Shown here: piece by piece, positions 9,152 to 17,500 of the stretch | Position numbering within the stretch: position 1 is the first letter of the stretch | Layout: each line of letters opens with the position of its first letter | Source: Euzebya pacifica | GTDB taxonomy: Bacteria; Actinomycetota; Nitriliruptoria; Euzebyales; Euzebyaceae | Direction: 5' to 3' | NCBI RefSeq assembly: GCF_003344865.1 | Contig: NZ_CP031165.1 | Span: 1,493,910-1,557,909 of the forward strand | DNA: 64,000 nt | Notes under the pieces: generated by a model | The model's input: only the letters and a program-made list of their open reading frames with translations | The model's database searches: none | What the model was told of the DNA's origin: nothing | Made by a program: the position numbers and the translations under genes

Positions 9152-10168
9152 ATGCCGAACAGGACGTGGATGCTCGGCGTGGCCGTGGTGTTCCTCGCCC
9201 TCGCAAGCGTTGCCCTGTCCGAACCGGCTGACGAGGGGCCGCGCTGGATGCTCACCGGCGACGTCGGCACCAAGATCCTCGACGCCGGTCGGCAGCACAC
9301 GCTGACCATCGACCGCCTCGACGGCGAGCTGCTGCGCCTGCACGGGCCCAAACCCCAGGCCGCGCCACCCGCGCCGGGGGAGGAGCTCGCGGCCTTCGCG
9401 GGGCTGTCGACGTGGATCGACACCTACGACACCGACCTGACGCCCGCCCAGCAGGTCGACCTGGCCGCCGCCAACGGGGTCCAGGCGATCTACCTGCAGG
9501 TCTCGCGGGAGTCGACCAACGGCGCCCTGCACGACCACGAGCGGCTGGCCGAGGTCATCGAGCTGGCCCACGACGCCGGGCTGCGCGTCATGGTGTGGAC
9601 GATCCCCGAGTTCGAGGACCCGGACACCGACCTCGCCCGCGCCAAGGCCGCGATGGCCTTCGTCACGCCACGCGGCGACCGGCCCGACGCCTTCGGCCTG
9701 GACATCGAGGTCGACGACCTGGCCGACGTCGGCCTGCGCACCCAACGGGTGCTCGAGCTGTCCGCCGAGCTGCGCAGCTGGGTCGGTCCGGACTACCCGA
9801 TGGCGGCGATCGTCCTGCCGCCCATGCAGCTGGAGGTCAACACCACCTGGTGGCCGGGCTTCCCGTATGCGGAGCTGGCCGAGCACTACGACGTGTTCGT
9901 CCCGATGAGCTACTCCAGCTATCGCGGCACCGACACGGTCATCACCCACCAGTGGAACCACGACAACGTCGTCCGGTTGCGTCAGCTGGTCGGCGACCCC
10001 GACCTGCCGGTGCACCTCGCCGGCGGCATCGCCGACCGGCTGCCGGAGGTCGAGACCTTCGTGCGGGCCGCCCAGGACACCGGGGTCATCGGTGCCGGCC
10101 TGTACGACCTGCGCACGACCCCACCAGCGGCCTGGGCCGCACTGCAGGCGCTGCGAACCGACGGCTGA
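9152..10168 (+). CDS. Secreted or membrane-anchored TIM-barrel glycoside-hydrolase-like protein
   Basis: A 338-residue protein with an N-terminal hydrophobic segment (residues 5-22) followed by a barrel-like fold. STWIDTYDTDL opens it; GVQAIYLQVSR, AHDAGLRVMVWTIPEF, AFGLDIEVDD, PMAAIVLPP, DVFVPMSYSSYRG and LAGGIADR look like successive strand ends. The acidic pair in GLDIEVDD is a candidate active site. It resembles GH18/DUF4015-type putative glycosidases; substrate unknown. TACTGT lies six bases before the ATG, suggesting a leaderless transcript. Confidence 0.65.
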   Translation: MPNRTWMLGVAVVFLALASVALSEPADEGPRWMLTGDVGTKILDAGRQHTLTIDRLDGELLRLHGPKPQAAPPAPGEELAAFAGLSTWIDTYDTDLTPAQQVDLAAANGVQAIYLQVSRESTNGALHDHERLAEVIELAHDAGLRVMVWTIPEFEDPDTDLARAKAAMAFVTPRGDRPDAFGLDIEVDDLADVGLRTQRVLELSAELRSWVGPDYPMAAIVLPPMQLEVNTTWWPGFPYAELAEHYDVFVPMSYSSYRGTDTVITHQWNHDNVVRLRQLVGDPDLPVHLAGGIADRLPEVETFVRAAQDTGVIGAGLYDLRTTPPAAWAALQALRTDG

Positions 10169-10246
10169 GGTCGGGCTCGGATCACGCCGCTTCGACGTCG
10201 AGGACGCGAGTTCCTGCTGTCCGACCGGACGCGATGGGGTTTCGGT

Positions 10247-10270
10247 GATACTTAGGTGTCCTTTACCTTA
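10247..10270 (+). promoter_or_regulatory. DtxR/IdeR-like iron box over the promoter of the haem operon
   Basis: TTAGGTGTCCTTTACCTTA (10252-10270) matches the 19-bp DtxR/IdeR consensus at 12 of 19 positions, including the outer TTAGGT and ACCT halves. It overlaps a -10-like GATACT (10247-10252), where an iron-loaded repressor would block transcription. The haem oxygenase gene starts 39 bases downstream. Confidence 0.75.
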
Positions 10271-10309
10271 GTTCGAGTCACGCGTCCCCCTCGCCCTGGG
10301 AATCACTCG

Positions 10310-10963
10310 ATGTCCACCACGAAGTCCGTCGCCGATCCGTTCTCGGAGGTCCTCCGCCAGGAGACCCTCGACGCCCACCGCGCCGCCGAGCGTGCCCCGT
10401 TCGTGGGGGCGTTGATGGGTGGCCAGCTCGGGGGAGAGGCCTACGTGGACTTCCTCGCCCAGCTGTATCGCGTCTACACCGCCCTCGAGGAGTGCGCGGA
10501 GATCGTCGCTGAGGACCCGATCGCCGGGGACTTCCTCGACGCACGCTTGCTCCGGGTGTCGGCGATCGAGGCCGACATGGAGGCCCTCGTCGGGCATCGC
10601 TGGCGTGCCGTCCTGCCGTCGGCGGTGGCGTCCACGACCGCCTACGTCGAGCGCATCTGGACCGCCCCCCAGGAATGGCCCAGCGCGTTCGTGGCCCACC
10701 ACTACGTCCGGTACATGGGTGACCTGTCCGGCGGGCAGATCATCGCCCGGATGCTCGCCACGAACTACGGCTTCGGACCCGACAAGCTGTCGATGTACCA
10801 CTTCGCCGACGTCAAGGGCCCCGTGGTCAAGGCGACCTACCGCGACCGGCTCGACCGGGCGCCGTGGAGCGAGGACGAGCGCCAGCGCATGGTCGAGGAG
10901 TCGATCTTCGCCTACGAGTTCAACGCGCGCATCTTCGACGATCTGGGCGCTCGGTACCTGTGA
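10310..10963 (+). CDS. hmuO: Haem oxygenase (biliverdin-producing)
   Basis: A 217-residue haem oxygenase, close to the usual bacterial size. The proximal haem histidine is H23 in ETLDAHRAAE; HHYVRYMGDLSGGQ forms the flexible distal helix. It opens haem to biliverdin, CO and ferrous iron in the cytosol. The ATG at 10310 is preceded by a weak GGGAA. The gene is first after an iron box and overlaps the following surface-protein gene by 4 bp (GTGA). Together with hmuTUV this makes a haem-iron acquisition operon, expected to be induced when iron is scarce. Confidence 0.95.
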   Translation: MSTTKSVADPFSEVLRQETLDAHRAAERAPFVGALMGGQLGGEAYVDFLAQLYRVYTALEECAEIVAEDPIAGDFLDARLLRVSAIEADMEALVGHRWRAVLPSAVASTTAYVERIWTAPQEWPSAFVAHHYVRYMGDLSGGQIIARMLATNYGFGPDKLSMYHFADVKGPVVKATYRDRLDRAPWSEDERQRMVEESIFAYEFNARIFDDLGARYL

Positions 10964-12012
10964 GCACGCTGTTTGTGCGCACGGTGCCCGTGCGCGCCTT
11001 CCGGACGCGGGCGACCGCGCGCGTCGCCGCCGTGCTCCTCGTCGGGCTCGGGCTGGCCCTGGTCGCGGGAACGCCAGCCCACGCGGCACCGCGCATCGAC
11101 GTCACCCCCGACAGCGACCTCGACCCGGCCGGCCAGGTCGTCACGGTGCGCGGTGAGGGGTACGACACGACCAAGGGCATCTACGTCGCCTGGTGTGTGG
11201 TGCCGCCCCCCGGTCAGGTGCCCTCGCCCTGTGGCGGCGGCGCGGACCAGGACGGCACGTCGGGCTCCTCGGTCTGGGTGTCGTCCAACCCGCCCCCGTA
11301 CGGCGTCGGCCTGGCCCGGCCCTACGGGCTGGGTGGCACGTTCGAGGTGGACGTCGAGGTCACCCGCTGGATCAACGACGAGGTCGACTGCCTCGTGACC
11401 GCGTGTGCCGTGACGACCCGCAACGACCACACCCGGACCAACGACCGGTCCCAGGACGTCTTCTACCCGGTGTCGTTCCGTGCCGAGCCGACGGCCGAAC
11501 CGACCCCGCGTTCGACCCCGGCGCCCCAGCCCACCGCTCCCGCCGAGCCATCGACGGCACCACAGCCCACGCAGCCGGCGCCGTCCCAGCAGCCCCCGGC
11601 ATCGACGCAGCCTGCCCCCACGCAGCCCGCGTCGACACCTACCGAACCGTCCAGCCAGGCGACCTCCGCGTCGAGGTCGACCGTCCCCGCTGCCACGCCG
11701 ACCCCGGGCAGCACCACGGCCCCGCTGGGCGACGCCACTCCCGAGCCGCTGGTCCCCTCCGCCGATGGCACCACCGTCCCTGATGACACGGCCGGCACCG
11801 GGACCACGACGACCGCCGCGCCCCCAAGCGCCGACGCCCCCGCCCTCGCCGAGGGTCCTGACGGCGGTCCGGCCGCCGGTGACGACGACGCCGCGCTTGC
11901 CTCCACCACAGGCGCGGAGGCGCCGAACCGCGGCCCGCTGATCCTCCTTGCGGCGTTGCTGACCTCCTCCACCGGTGTGGCGGCGATCCGACAGAAGCGG
12001 CAGGAACCGTGA
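10960..12012 (+). CDS. Membrane-anchored surface protein with neocarzinostatin-like 4-Cys domain (putative haem relay)
   Basis: 350 residues: signal peptide (1-42, ending AHA), an Ig-like domain (about 45-173), a Pro/Ser/Thr/Gln-rich stalk (about 175-318) and a C-terminal membrane helix followed by RQKRQEP. There is no LPxTG. The domain has cysteines at 79, 91, 144 and 149: a C-x11-C pair and C-x4-C. This is close to the two disulfides of the neocarzinostatin family, and the same pattern occurs in the gene at 15012. Its GTG overlaps the hmuO stop and its end overlaps hmuT, so it sits inside the haem operon where HtaA-type proteins sit in corynebacteria. No HtaA or NEAT motif was seen. Haem binding is inference. 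Confidence 0.75.
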   Translation: MSTLFVRTVPVRAFRTRATARVAAVLLVGLGLALVAGTPAHAAPRIDVTPDSDLDPAGQVVTVRGEGYDTTKGIYVAWCVVPPPGQVPSPCGGGADQDGTSGSSVWVSSNPPPYGVGLARPYGLGGTFEVDVEVTRWINDEVDCLVTACAVTTRNDHTRTNDRSQDVFYPVSFRAEPTAEPTPRSTPAPQPTAPAEPSTAPQPTQPAPSQQPPASTQPAPTQPASTPTEPSSQATSASRSTVPAATPTPGSTTAPLGDATPEPLVPSADGTTVPDDTAGTGTTTTAAPPSADAPALAEGPDGGPAAGDDDAALASTTGAEAPNRGPLILLAALLTSSTGVAAIRQKRQEP

Positions 12013-13013
12013 CCCGCTGGCTGTGCGCTGCGCTCGCGATCCTCGCCCTGCTGACCGGCTGCTCGAGCGGCACATCGAGCCAGCCCCTTGCCGATGCGGC
12101 CGCCGACGCGACCGAGCCCGGTCGCGACGTGCCGCTGGTCGACGAGCCGTTGCCGGTCATGCCTGCGCCCACGCCACAGCTGCCCGTCACCGTCGAGTCT
12201 GCTGACGGGCCCACCGTCGAGGTCGCCGACGTCTCCCGCATCCTGCCGCTGTCCGGTGGCGTGGCCGAGGTCGTCTACTCGCTGGGCCTGGGCCAGGCGA
12301 TGGTCGGACGGGACGAGCAGGCCACCTTCGCCGAGGTCGCCGACCTGCCGGTGGTCACCGACGCCCACTCCGTGTCGGCCGAAAGCGTCCTGTCGCTGCA
12401 ACCGACCGTCGTCATCGGCGACACCCTGACCGGGCCGCCCGAGGCGCTCGACGCCATCCGCGGCGCCGGCGTCCCCGTCGTGCTCGTCCCCGAGGCGTGG
12501 ACGCTGGAGGACATCTACCCGCGGATCCAGGCGGTCGCCGACGCCCTCGGGGTCACCGGTGCGGGGGCCGAGCTGATCGACGCCACCCGACAGCGCGTGG
12601 ATGCGGCCGGCGCACAGCCGCTGGAGCCGGCACCCACCGTCGCCTTCCTCTACCTGCGGGGGACCGCCGGGGTCTACCTGTTGGGTGGCGACGGCTCCGG
12701 CGCCGACGCGCTGATCGAGGCGGCGGGCGGCATCGACGCCGGGTCCGCCCTCGGCCTTGCCCCCTTCACCCCGCTGACCAGCGAAGCGCTGGTCTCCGCC
12801 GCACCCGACGTGCTGCTGATCATGTCCCGCGGCCTGGAGAGCGTCGGCGGGATGGACGGCCTGGCCGAGGTCCCCGGCATCGCCCAGACGCCGGCCGGGG
12901 CCAGCGGCGACGTCATCGTCGTCGACGACGGCCTGCTGCTGTCCTTCGGCGCCCGAACCCCCGCCGTGGTCGAGTACCTCGCCGGACAGCTCCAGGGGTG
13001 GGCCGCCCCGTGA
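12009..13013 (+). CDS. hmuT: Haem ABC transporter substrate-binding lipoprotein
   Basis: A 334-residue lipoprotein: signal LALLTGCSS with lipobox cysteine near residue 18, then a Pro/Asp-rich linker and a periplasmic-binding-protein class III fold. Landmarks are RILPLSGGVAEVVYSLGLG, VVGRDEQATF, ESVLSLQPTVVIG and PDVLLIMSRGLESVGG, all typical of HmuT/ChuT haem-binding proteins. It would hand haem to HmuU. ATG 12009 overlaps the previous stop by 4 bp, and the stop overlaps hmuU in the same way. Confidence 0.93.
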   Translation: MTRWLCAALAILALLTGCSSGTSSQPLADAAADATEPGRDVPLVDEPLPVMPAPTPQLPVTVESADGPTVEVADVSRILPLSGGVAEVVYSLGLGQAMVGRDEQATFAEVADLPVVTDAHSVSAESVLSLQPTVVIGDTLTGPPEALDAIRGAGVPVVLVPEAWTLEDIYPRIQAVADALGVTGAGAELIDATRQRVDAAGAQPLEPAPTVAFLYLRGTAGVYLLGGDGSGADALIEAAGGIDAGSALGLAPFTPLTSEALVSAAPDVLLIMSRGLESVGGMDGLAEVPGIAQTPAGASGDVIVVDDGLLLSFGARTPAVVEYLAGQLQGWAAP

Positions 13014-14098
13014 CCGCTGCCGCCCCCACCGCCGCCTCGTCGACGCGACGTCACCCGGATGTCCCCCGGCTTCGCCTGTCCGGCCGGAGCCTGCTTGGCC
13101 TGCTCGGGCTGCTGTGCGTGGCGGTCACGGTCGCGGCCATCGCCGCGGGGGCCTTCGAGGTCGGGACGGCCGACGTCGTGCGCATCCTGGCCGACCCGTT
13201 CACCGGCAGCGCTGCTGACGTCGACCCGATCGCCCGCGACGTGGTCCTGCAGATCAGGCTGCCCCGTGTGCTGCTCGGCCTGGTCGTCGGCGCCGGACTC
13301 GGCACGGCGGGCGCGCTGCTGCAGGGGATGTTCGGCAACCCGCTGGCCGAACCCAGCATCATCGGCGTGTCCGCCGGGTCCGCCGTCGGCGGGGTGTTCG
13401 CCATCGCGCTGGGTGCGACCGCAGCCGGCATCTGGGTGCTGCCGGCCGCCGCGTTCGCCGGCGGGCTGCTGACCACCCTGCTGGTCTACGCCGGAGCCCG
13501 ATCCGGCGGGCGCACCGAGACGGTCACGCTCGTCCTGACCGGCATCGCGGTCAACGCCATCGCCGGTGCGCTGATCGGCCTGGCGATGTTCATCTCCGAC
13601 GACGCCGAGATCCGCTCGATCACGTTCTGGTCCCTCGGCAGCGTCGCCTCGGCATCGTGGCGCAGCCTGCTCGTCGCCGGACCCCTGGTGCTGATCGGCC
13701 TGCTGGTCGCGGGACGCTTCGCCCGGCCGCTGGACCTGCTGGGCCTGGGGGAGGGGCCCGCCGGCCACCTCGGGGTCGACGTCGGCCGGCTCCGCCTGCA
13801 GCTGATCACCGTCGTGGCCGTCCTCACCGCTGCGGGTGTGGCCGTGTCGGGGATCATCGCCTTCGTCGGGCTGGTCGTCCCCCACCTCGTGCGGCTGCTG
13901 GCCGGCCCCGCCCACCGGACCGTCCTGCCCGCGAGCGCCCTCGGCGGGGCCATCGTGCTGACCGCCGGCGACATGCTTGCCCGCACCATCGCCGCCCCGG
14001 CGGAGATCCCGCTGGGTGTCCTCACCGCGCTGCTGGGCGCTCCTGTGTTCCTTGTGCTGCTGCGCCGGACCCGCCGCCAGCAGGGAGGCTGGGCATGA
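13010..14098 (+). CDS. hmuU: Haem ABC transporter permease (FecCD family)
   Basis: A 362-residue permease with about ten membrane helices. Family motifs are RLPRVLLGLVVGAGLGTAG, GNPLAEPSIIGVSAG and GIIAFVGLVVPHLVRLL, which contact substrate and the ATPase. The GTG start at 13010 (GTGA overlap with hmuT) places the hydrophilic N-terminus at TAAAPTAASSTRR; the open frame extends upstream, but only as a shadow of hmuT. It forms the HmuUV channel with the next gene. Confidence 0.95.
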   Translation: MTAAAPTAASSTRRHPDVPRLRLSGRSLLGLLGLLCVAVTVAAIAAGAFEVGTADVVRILADPFTGSAADVDPIARDVVLQIRLPRVLLGLVVGAGLGTAGALLQGMFGNPLAEPSIIGVSAGSAVGGVFAIALGATAAGIWVLPAAAFAGGLLTTLLVYAGARSGGRTETVTLVLTGIAVNAIAGALIGLAMFISDDAEIRSITFWSLGSVASASWRSLLVAGPLVLIGLLVAGRFARPLDLLGLGEGPAGHLGVDVGRLRLQLITVVAVLTAAGVAVSGIIAFVGLVVPHLVRLLAGPAHRTVLPASALGGAIVLTAGDMLARTIAAPAEIPLGVLTALLGAPVFLVLLRRTRRQQGGWA

Positions 14099-14937
14099 CC
14101 GCCGTCGTCACGGACCGTTCGGTGGCCGATGGGGGCACCCCGCACCGGACCCCTCGCCCAGCCGTCGGCTCGACCGTCCTCGCCCTCCGGTCGGTCGCCA
14201 TGACCCGCCGGGACCGCACCGTGCTGGACGACGTCTGCTTCGACGTCGCCGCAGGTGAGCTGGTCGCCGTCGTCGGAGCCAACGGGGCCGGCAAGTCCAC
14301 CCTCCTCCACGGCGTTGCCGGTGACCTGGCCGTGTCGTCGGGGTCCATCGAGCTGTGCGGAACGGCGCTGACGTCACAGCGGGCCCTCGACGCCGCACGC
14401 CACCGGGCGGTCCTGACCCAAGACGCCACCGTGGCGTTCCCGTTCTCCGCTCGTGACGTGGTGGCCATGGGACGTGCGCCCTGGCACGGCACAGCCGCAG
14501 CTCGTGCAGACGACGCGATCGTCGACTGGGCCATGGACGCCGTCGACGTCACCGACATGGCGGCCCGGTCGGTCACCCAGCTGTCGGGTGGCGAGCGTGC
14601 CCGGGTGATGCTGGCCCGCACCCTCGCCCAGGACACACCGCTGCTGCTGCTCGACGAACCCGTCGCGGCCCTGGACCCCCATCACGCCGACCGGGTGCTC
14701 GCGGTCCTCGCCTCCCGTGCCCGGGCCGGTGACGCCGCCGTGGTCGTGCTCCACGACCTGACCGCCGCCGCGGCATGGGCCGACCGGATCGTGCTCCTCG
14801 CCGACGGCGGGGTGCTCGCCGCCGGCCCACCCCGAACGGTCATGACCCCCGAGCTGCTCGGTCGTGCCTACCGCGCACCGATGGAGGTCATCGCCCACCC
14901 CGAGACCGGCGCGCCGATCGTGCTGCCGGCCCGCTGA
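14095..14937 (+). CDS. hmuV: Haem ABC transporter ATP-binding protein
   Basis: A 280-residue ABC ATPase. Walker A is GANGAGKST, the signature is LSGGE (QLSGGERARVMLART) and Walker B is LLLLDEP, followed by the H-loop VVLHDL. FSARDVVAMGR is characteristic of FecE/HmuV importers. The ATG overlaps the hmuU stop (ATGA). It energises haem import. The next gene starts 74 bp later without an evident terminator, so it may be cotranscribed. Confidence 0.95.
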   Translation: MTAVVTDRSVADGGTPHRTPRPAVGSTVLALRSVAMTRRDRTVLDDVCFDVAAGELVAVVGANGAGKSTLLHGVAGDLAVSSGSIELCGTALTSQRALDAARHRAVLTQDATVAFPFSARDVVAMGRAPWHGTAAARADDAIVDWAMDAVDVTDMAARSVTQLSGGERARVMLARTLAQDTPLLLLDEPVAALDPHHADRVLAVLASRARAGDAAVVVLHDLTAAAAWADRIVLLADGGVLAAGPPRTVMTPELLGRAYRAPMEVIAHPETGAPIVLPAR

Positions 14938-15011
14938 GCGCCGGCGACCCTGCCGTCCGTCCCCACCCGCTGATCGTCGTCCTGCCGCCCGACCCCGAGG
15001 TCCTCCACGCC

Positions 15012-16385
15012 ATGTCATCCCGATCCTTGCTGCCCACCCGCCTCCTGCTGGTGCTGGGTGTGCTCGCCCTCCTCAGCGGCCTGGTCCTGCCCGCCGTGGC
15101 GCAGGAGGAGTTCAGCCTGACCGTCGCACCGACCGTCGGGTTGGCCGAGACCGACACCGTCAGCGTCACGCTGGCCGGGACACCGTCCGGTGAGGGCCTG
15201 TACGTGCGCCAGTGCATCGCCCCCGTGGGGGAGGAGCGGCCGACCGTCTGCGACGGCACGGGATCGTGGGCCACACTGCCCGCCGGCCTGCCCGGGACGC
15301 CCGACGGATCGCTGCAGCCGTCGCAGGGCACCTTCGACTTCCCGGTCGCCCAGGCCTTCGGTGACGTCGACTGCACCGTCGTGCAGTGCGGCATCTTCAC
15401 CCGACGCGACCACAACGACCCGGGCGACACCTCCCTGGACCGATGGGTGCCGATCACCTTCGCCGCCGGCGTGCCCGGGGGCGCGCGGGCGGTCGAGCGC
15501 GTGCAGGGCAGCGACCGGTTCACCACCGCGGCCGTGGCGTCGGGATCGTTCGAGGCGTCGTCGGTGGCCTTCGTCGCCAACGGCACTGGGTTCGCCGACG
15601 CCCTCGCCGGCGGCCCGGCAGCGGTCATCAACGGCGCCCCGTTGCTGCTGGTCGAGGCCGACACCGTGCCCCCCGCCACGTCGGATGCACTGACCGCGTT
15701 GGCTCCCGAGCAGATCGTCCTGCTCGGTGGCGAGGGCGCGATCAGCGCTGCCGTCGAGCAGGAGCTGGCCGCCATCGCGCCGACCTCCCGCCGATCCGGG
15801 GTCGATCGGTGGGCCACCGCGGCGGCCGTCAGCGCGGCGGCGTGGCCCGACGGGGCCACCGATGTGCTGGTCGCCTCGGGCATCGACCACCCCGACGCGC
15901 TGTCCGGCGGCGCCGGGGCCGGGATGCTCGGGTCGCCGCTGCTGCTGGTCGCCACCGACACGGTGCCCGAGGCGACACGGGCGGAGCTCGAGCGGTTGTC
16001 CCCCTCGCGCATCACGATCCTCGGTGGGCAGTCGTCGGTGTCGGCGGCGGTGCAGCAGGAGCTGAACGGCATCGCGCCGACCACGCGGATCGCCGGGACC
16101 AGCCGGTTCGACACCGCCGCGACCGTGGCCACGACCCTGTGGTCCTCGGGGACCCGTCGAGCTGTCGTGGTCAACGGCGAGGGCTTCGCCGACGCCCTGT
16201 CGGCGGCACCCCTGGCCGGGCTGTACGGCGGGCCGGTACTGCTGGTCACCCGTGACACCGCGCCGCAGGAGACCCTGGATGCGCTCGACCAGCTGGGCGT
16301 GACGACCGTGACCGTCCTCGGTGGCCCGGGTGTGGTCAGCAACGCGGTGCTGGAGGCCCTTGTCGGCGGCGGCGCGTCGCAGTAA
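15012..16385 (+). CDS. Secreted 4-Cys domain protein fused to three cell-wall-binding repeats
   Basis: 457 residues: signal peptide (1-30), a neocarzinostatin-like domain (about 34-152; Cys68, 80, 121, 126) paralogous to that of the gene at 10960, then three cell-wall-binding repeat 2 (CWB2/PF04122) units from about residue 160. Each begins like RVQGSDRFTTAA, RSGVDRWATAA or RIAGTSRFDTAA and ends in an LLGG/ILGG/VLGG turn. CWB2 repeats hold proteins on the wall non-covalently. Sharing VDC-x4-C and the R-x-DH motif with the membrane-anchored partner suggests a relay from wall to membrane to HmuT (inference). Confidence 0.82.
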   Translation: MSSRSLLPTRLLLVLGVLALLSGLVLPAVAQEEFSLTVAPTVGLAETDTVSVTLAGTPSGEGLYVRQCIAPVGEERPTVCDGTGSWATLPAGLPGTPDGSLQPSQGTFDFPVAQAFGDVDCTVVQCGIFTRRDHNDPGDTSLDRWVPITFAAGVPGGARAVERVQGSDRFTTAAVASGSFEASSVAFVANGTGFADALAGGPAAVINGAPLLLVEADTVPPATSDALTALAPEQIVLLGGEGAISAAVEQELAAIAPTSRRSGVDRWATAAAVSAAAWPDGATDVLVASGIDHPDALSGGAGAGMLGSPLLLVATDTVPEATRAELERLSPSRITILGGQSSVSAAVQQELNGIAPTTRIAGTSRFDTAATVATTLWSSGTRRAVVVNGEGFADALSAAPLAGLYGGPVLLVTRDTAPQETLDALDQLGVTTVTVLGGPGVVSNAVLEALVGGGASQ

Positions 16386-16580
16386 CCTGCGTTCCACAAT
16401 GCGCCTGTAGAGCACCCTTCCGACCGCCACCACGGCTTTCCGTGTCGCGCGCGTCGTCATGGGTGCTCGTCGCGTTTTCGCGCGAATCGTCGGTGGTGTC
16501 GGTCTGCTGTTGTGGGCTCGGACCGCTGTCGCGCGAGGCCGAGGGTGCTGCGCGCGCGGAAAGCAGGAGAGGAATCGTCC

Positions 16581-16751
16581 ATGCCTGCCTCGTTCAACAA
16601 CCGCTCGCGCCGTCCCGCCCCGACCCCACGTCGTCCCGCCCGCCCGTCCAACGGACCCGGCGGACCCAAGGGGCCACGCGGAAAGGGGCCGAAGCGGCCG
16701 CCCCCGCCGCGGCCGGCACGTCGCCACCCCGGCCGTCACGGCCAACGCTAG
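16581..16751 (+). CDS. Small Arg/Pro-rich basic protein
   Basis: 56 residues with very high Arg/Pro/Gly content (RRPAPTPRRPARPSNGPGG, then GPRGKGPKRPPPP); no fold or family recognised. It is supported as a gene by AGGAGAGG eight bases upstream of the ATG and by a strong hairpin 12 bases after the stop. Its net charge suggests a nucleic-acid or ribosome partner, but that is a guess. The 195 bp upstream (16386-16580) contain no other credible gene. Confidence 0.55.
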   Translation: MPASFNNRSRRPAPTPRRPARPSNGPGGPKGPRGKGPKRPPPPRPARRHPGRHGQR

Positions 16752-16762
16752 ACACCTGACCA

Positions 16763-16795
16763 ACGCCGGCCGCCCCTCCCCGGGGCGGTCGGCGT
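16763..16795 (+). terminator. Terminator hairpin after the small basic protein gene
   Basis: 14-base arms, ACGCCGGCCGCCCC and GGGGCGGTCGGCGT, pair with one G-T wobble around a 5-base loop, directly after the stop at 16751. Confidence 0.7.
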
Positions 16796-16929
16796 GTCGT
16801 GCCCCGATCGGCGTAACCAGTCGTCCTTCTCGGGCGGGGGTTTGTCCGCAACGGGCGTCTTGGCCGGAGAAGATTGGCAAGCCATGCCGACCTCATCGAA
16901 CAAGAACTCGACATCCCTATTCTTACCCG

Positions 16930-17499
16930 ATGACCCCCCGCACCCTGCTCGTGGCCGCTCTCCTGGTCGGGACCTGCGCCTGTGCAGCCCCCGACCAGGG
17001 GGCCCAACCCGATCCATCCAGCCCGCCGTCCACCGAGACGACCCAGTCGACGGCCTGTCCTGACCGTGAACAGATCGAGGATTTTCTGGGCAGCGATGAC
17101 GCCGTCCTCTTCGGTGAAGACGAACCGGTCATCAACCCCGACGCTGCGCTTGCCGTGCAGCTGGACTCGACCAACGTCATCCGCTTCACCATCACCAACA
17201 CCGGGGCTGCCCCGATTGGCGTAGGTCGGGCCGGCTTCCTTCATGACTGCTCAACCGGTGAGTGGAGCATCATCGTCACCGACCCCGACCCCGACGGCGC
17301 CACCGCCGGGCGGATCGAGCCCGCTGGTACCGCGGTGGACATCGAAACGGTCAACCGGGAACTTCCCCCTGGAGAAGAAGGTGGACCATGGTTCGTCGGG
17401 CCCGTCGGGGACGCCACAGCGTCTCGCGTGGCGGCCATTGCACTGGTGGATCCGGAGTCCGGCACGTCGTTGGGCTACGTCACCGCCGAGTTCAACTGA
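16930..17499 (+). CDS. Hypothetical secreted lipoprotein-like protein
   Basis: 189 residues: hydrophobic leader TLLVAALLVGTCACAAP with cysteines in a non-canonical lipobox context, a short Ser/Thr/Pro linker, then a ~140-residue domain. The domain contains VIRFTITNTGAAPIGVG and DCSTGEWSIIVTDPDP, resembling an Ig-like/beta-sandwich fold seen in small actinobacterial lipoproteins. No function is recognised. Base composition is slightly less GC-biased at third positions than in the neighbours. Its stop lies one base from a LuxR-gene remnant, which suggests that this gene arrived next to a broken regulator gene. Confidence 0.65.
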   Translation: MTPRTLLVAALLVGTCACAAPDQGAQPDPSSPPSTETTQSTACPDREQIEDFLGSDDAVLFGEDEPVINPDAALAVQLDSTNVIRFTITNTGAAPIGVGRAGFLHDCSTGEWSIIVTDPDPDGATAGRIEPAGTAVDIETVNRELPPGEEGGPWFVGPVGDATASRVAAIALVDPESGTSLGYVTAEFN

Positions 17500-17500
17500 T

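Noticed and set aside
10960-12012. HtaA or NEAT haem-binding domain
   Set aside because: Neither motif is visible; the cysteine spacing fits a neocarzinostatin-like domain better.
16459-17499. Longer version of the lipoprotein gene starting at 16459
   Set aside because: The extension is Arg/Pro-rich, crosses the small-protein gene and a strong terminator, and would bury the signal peptide.
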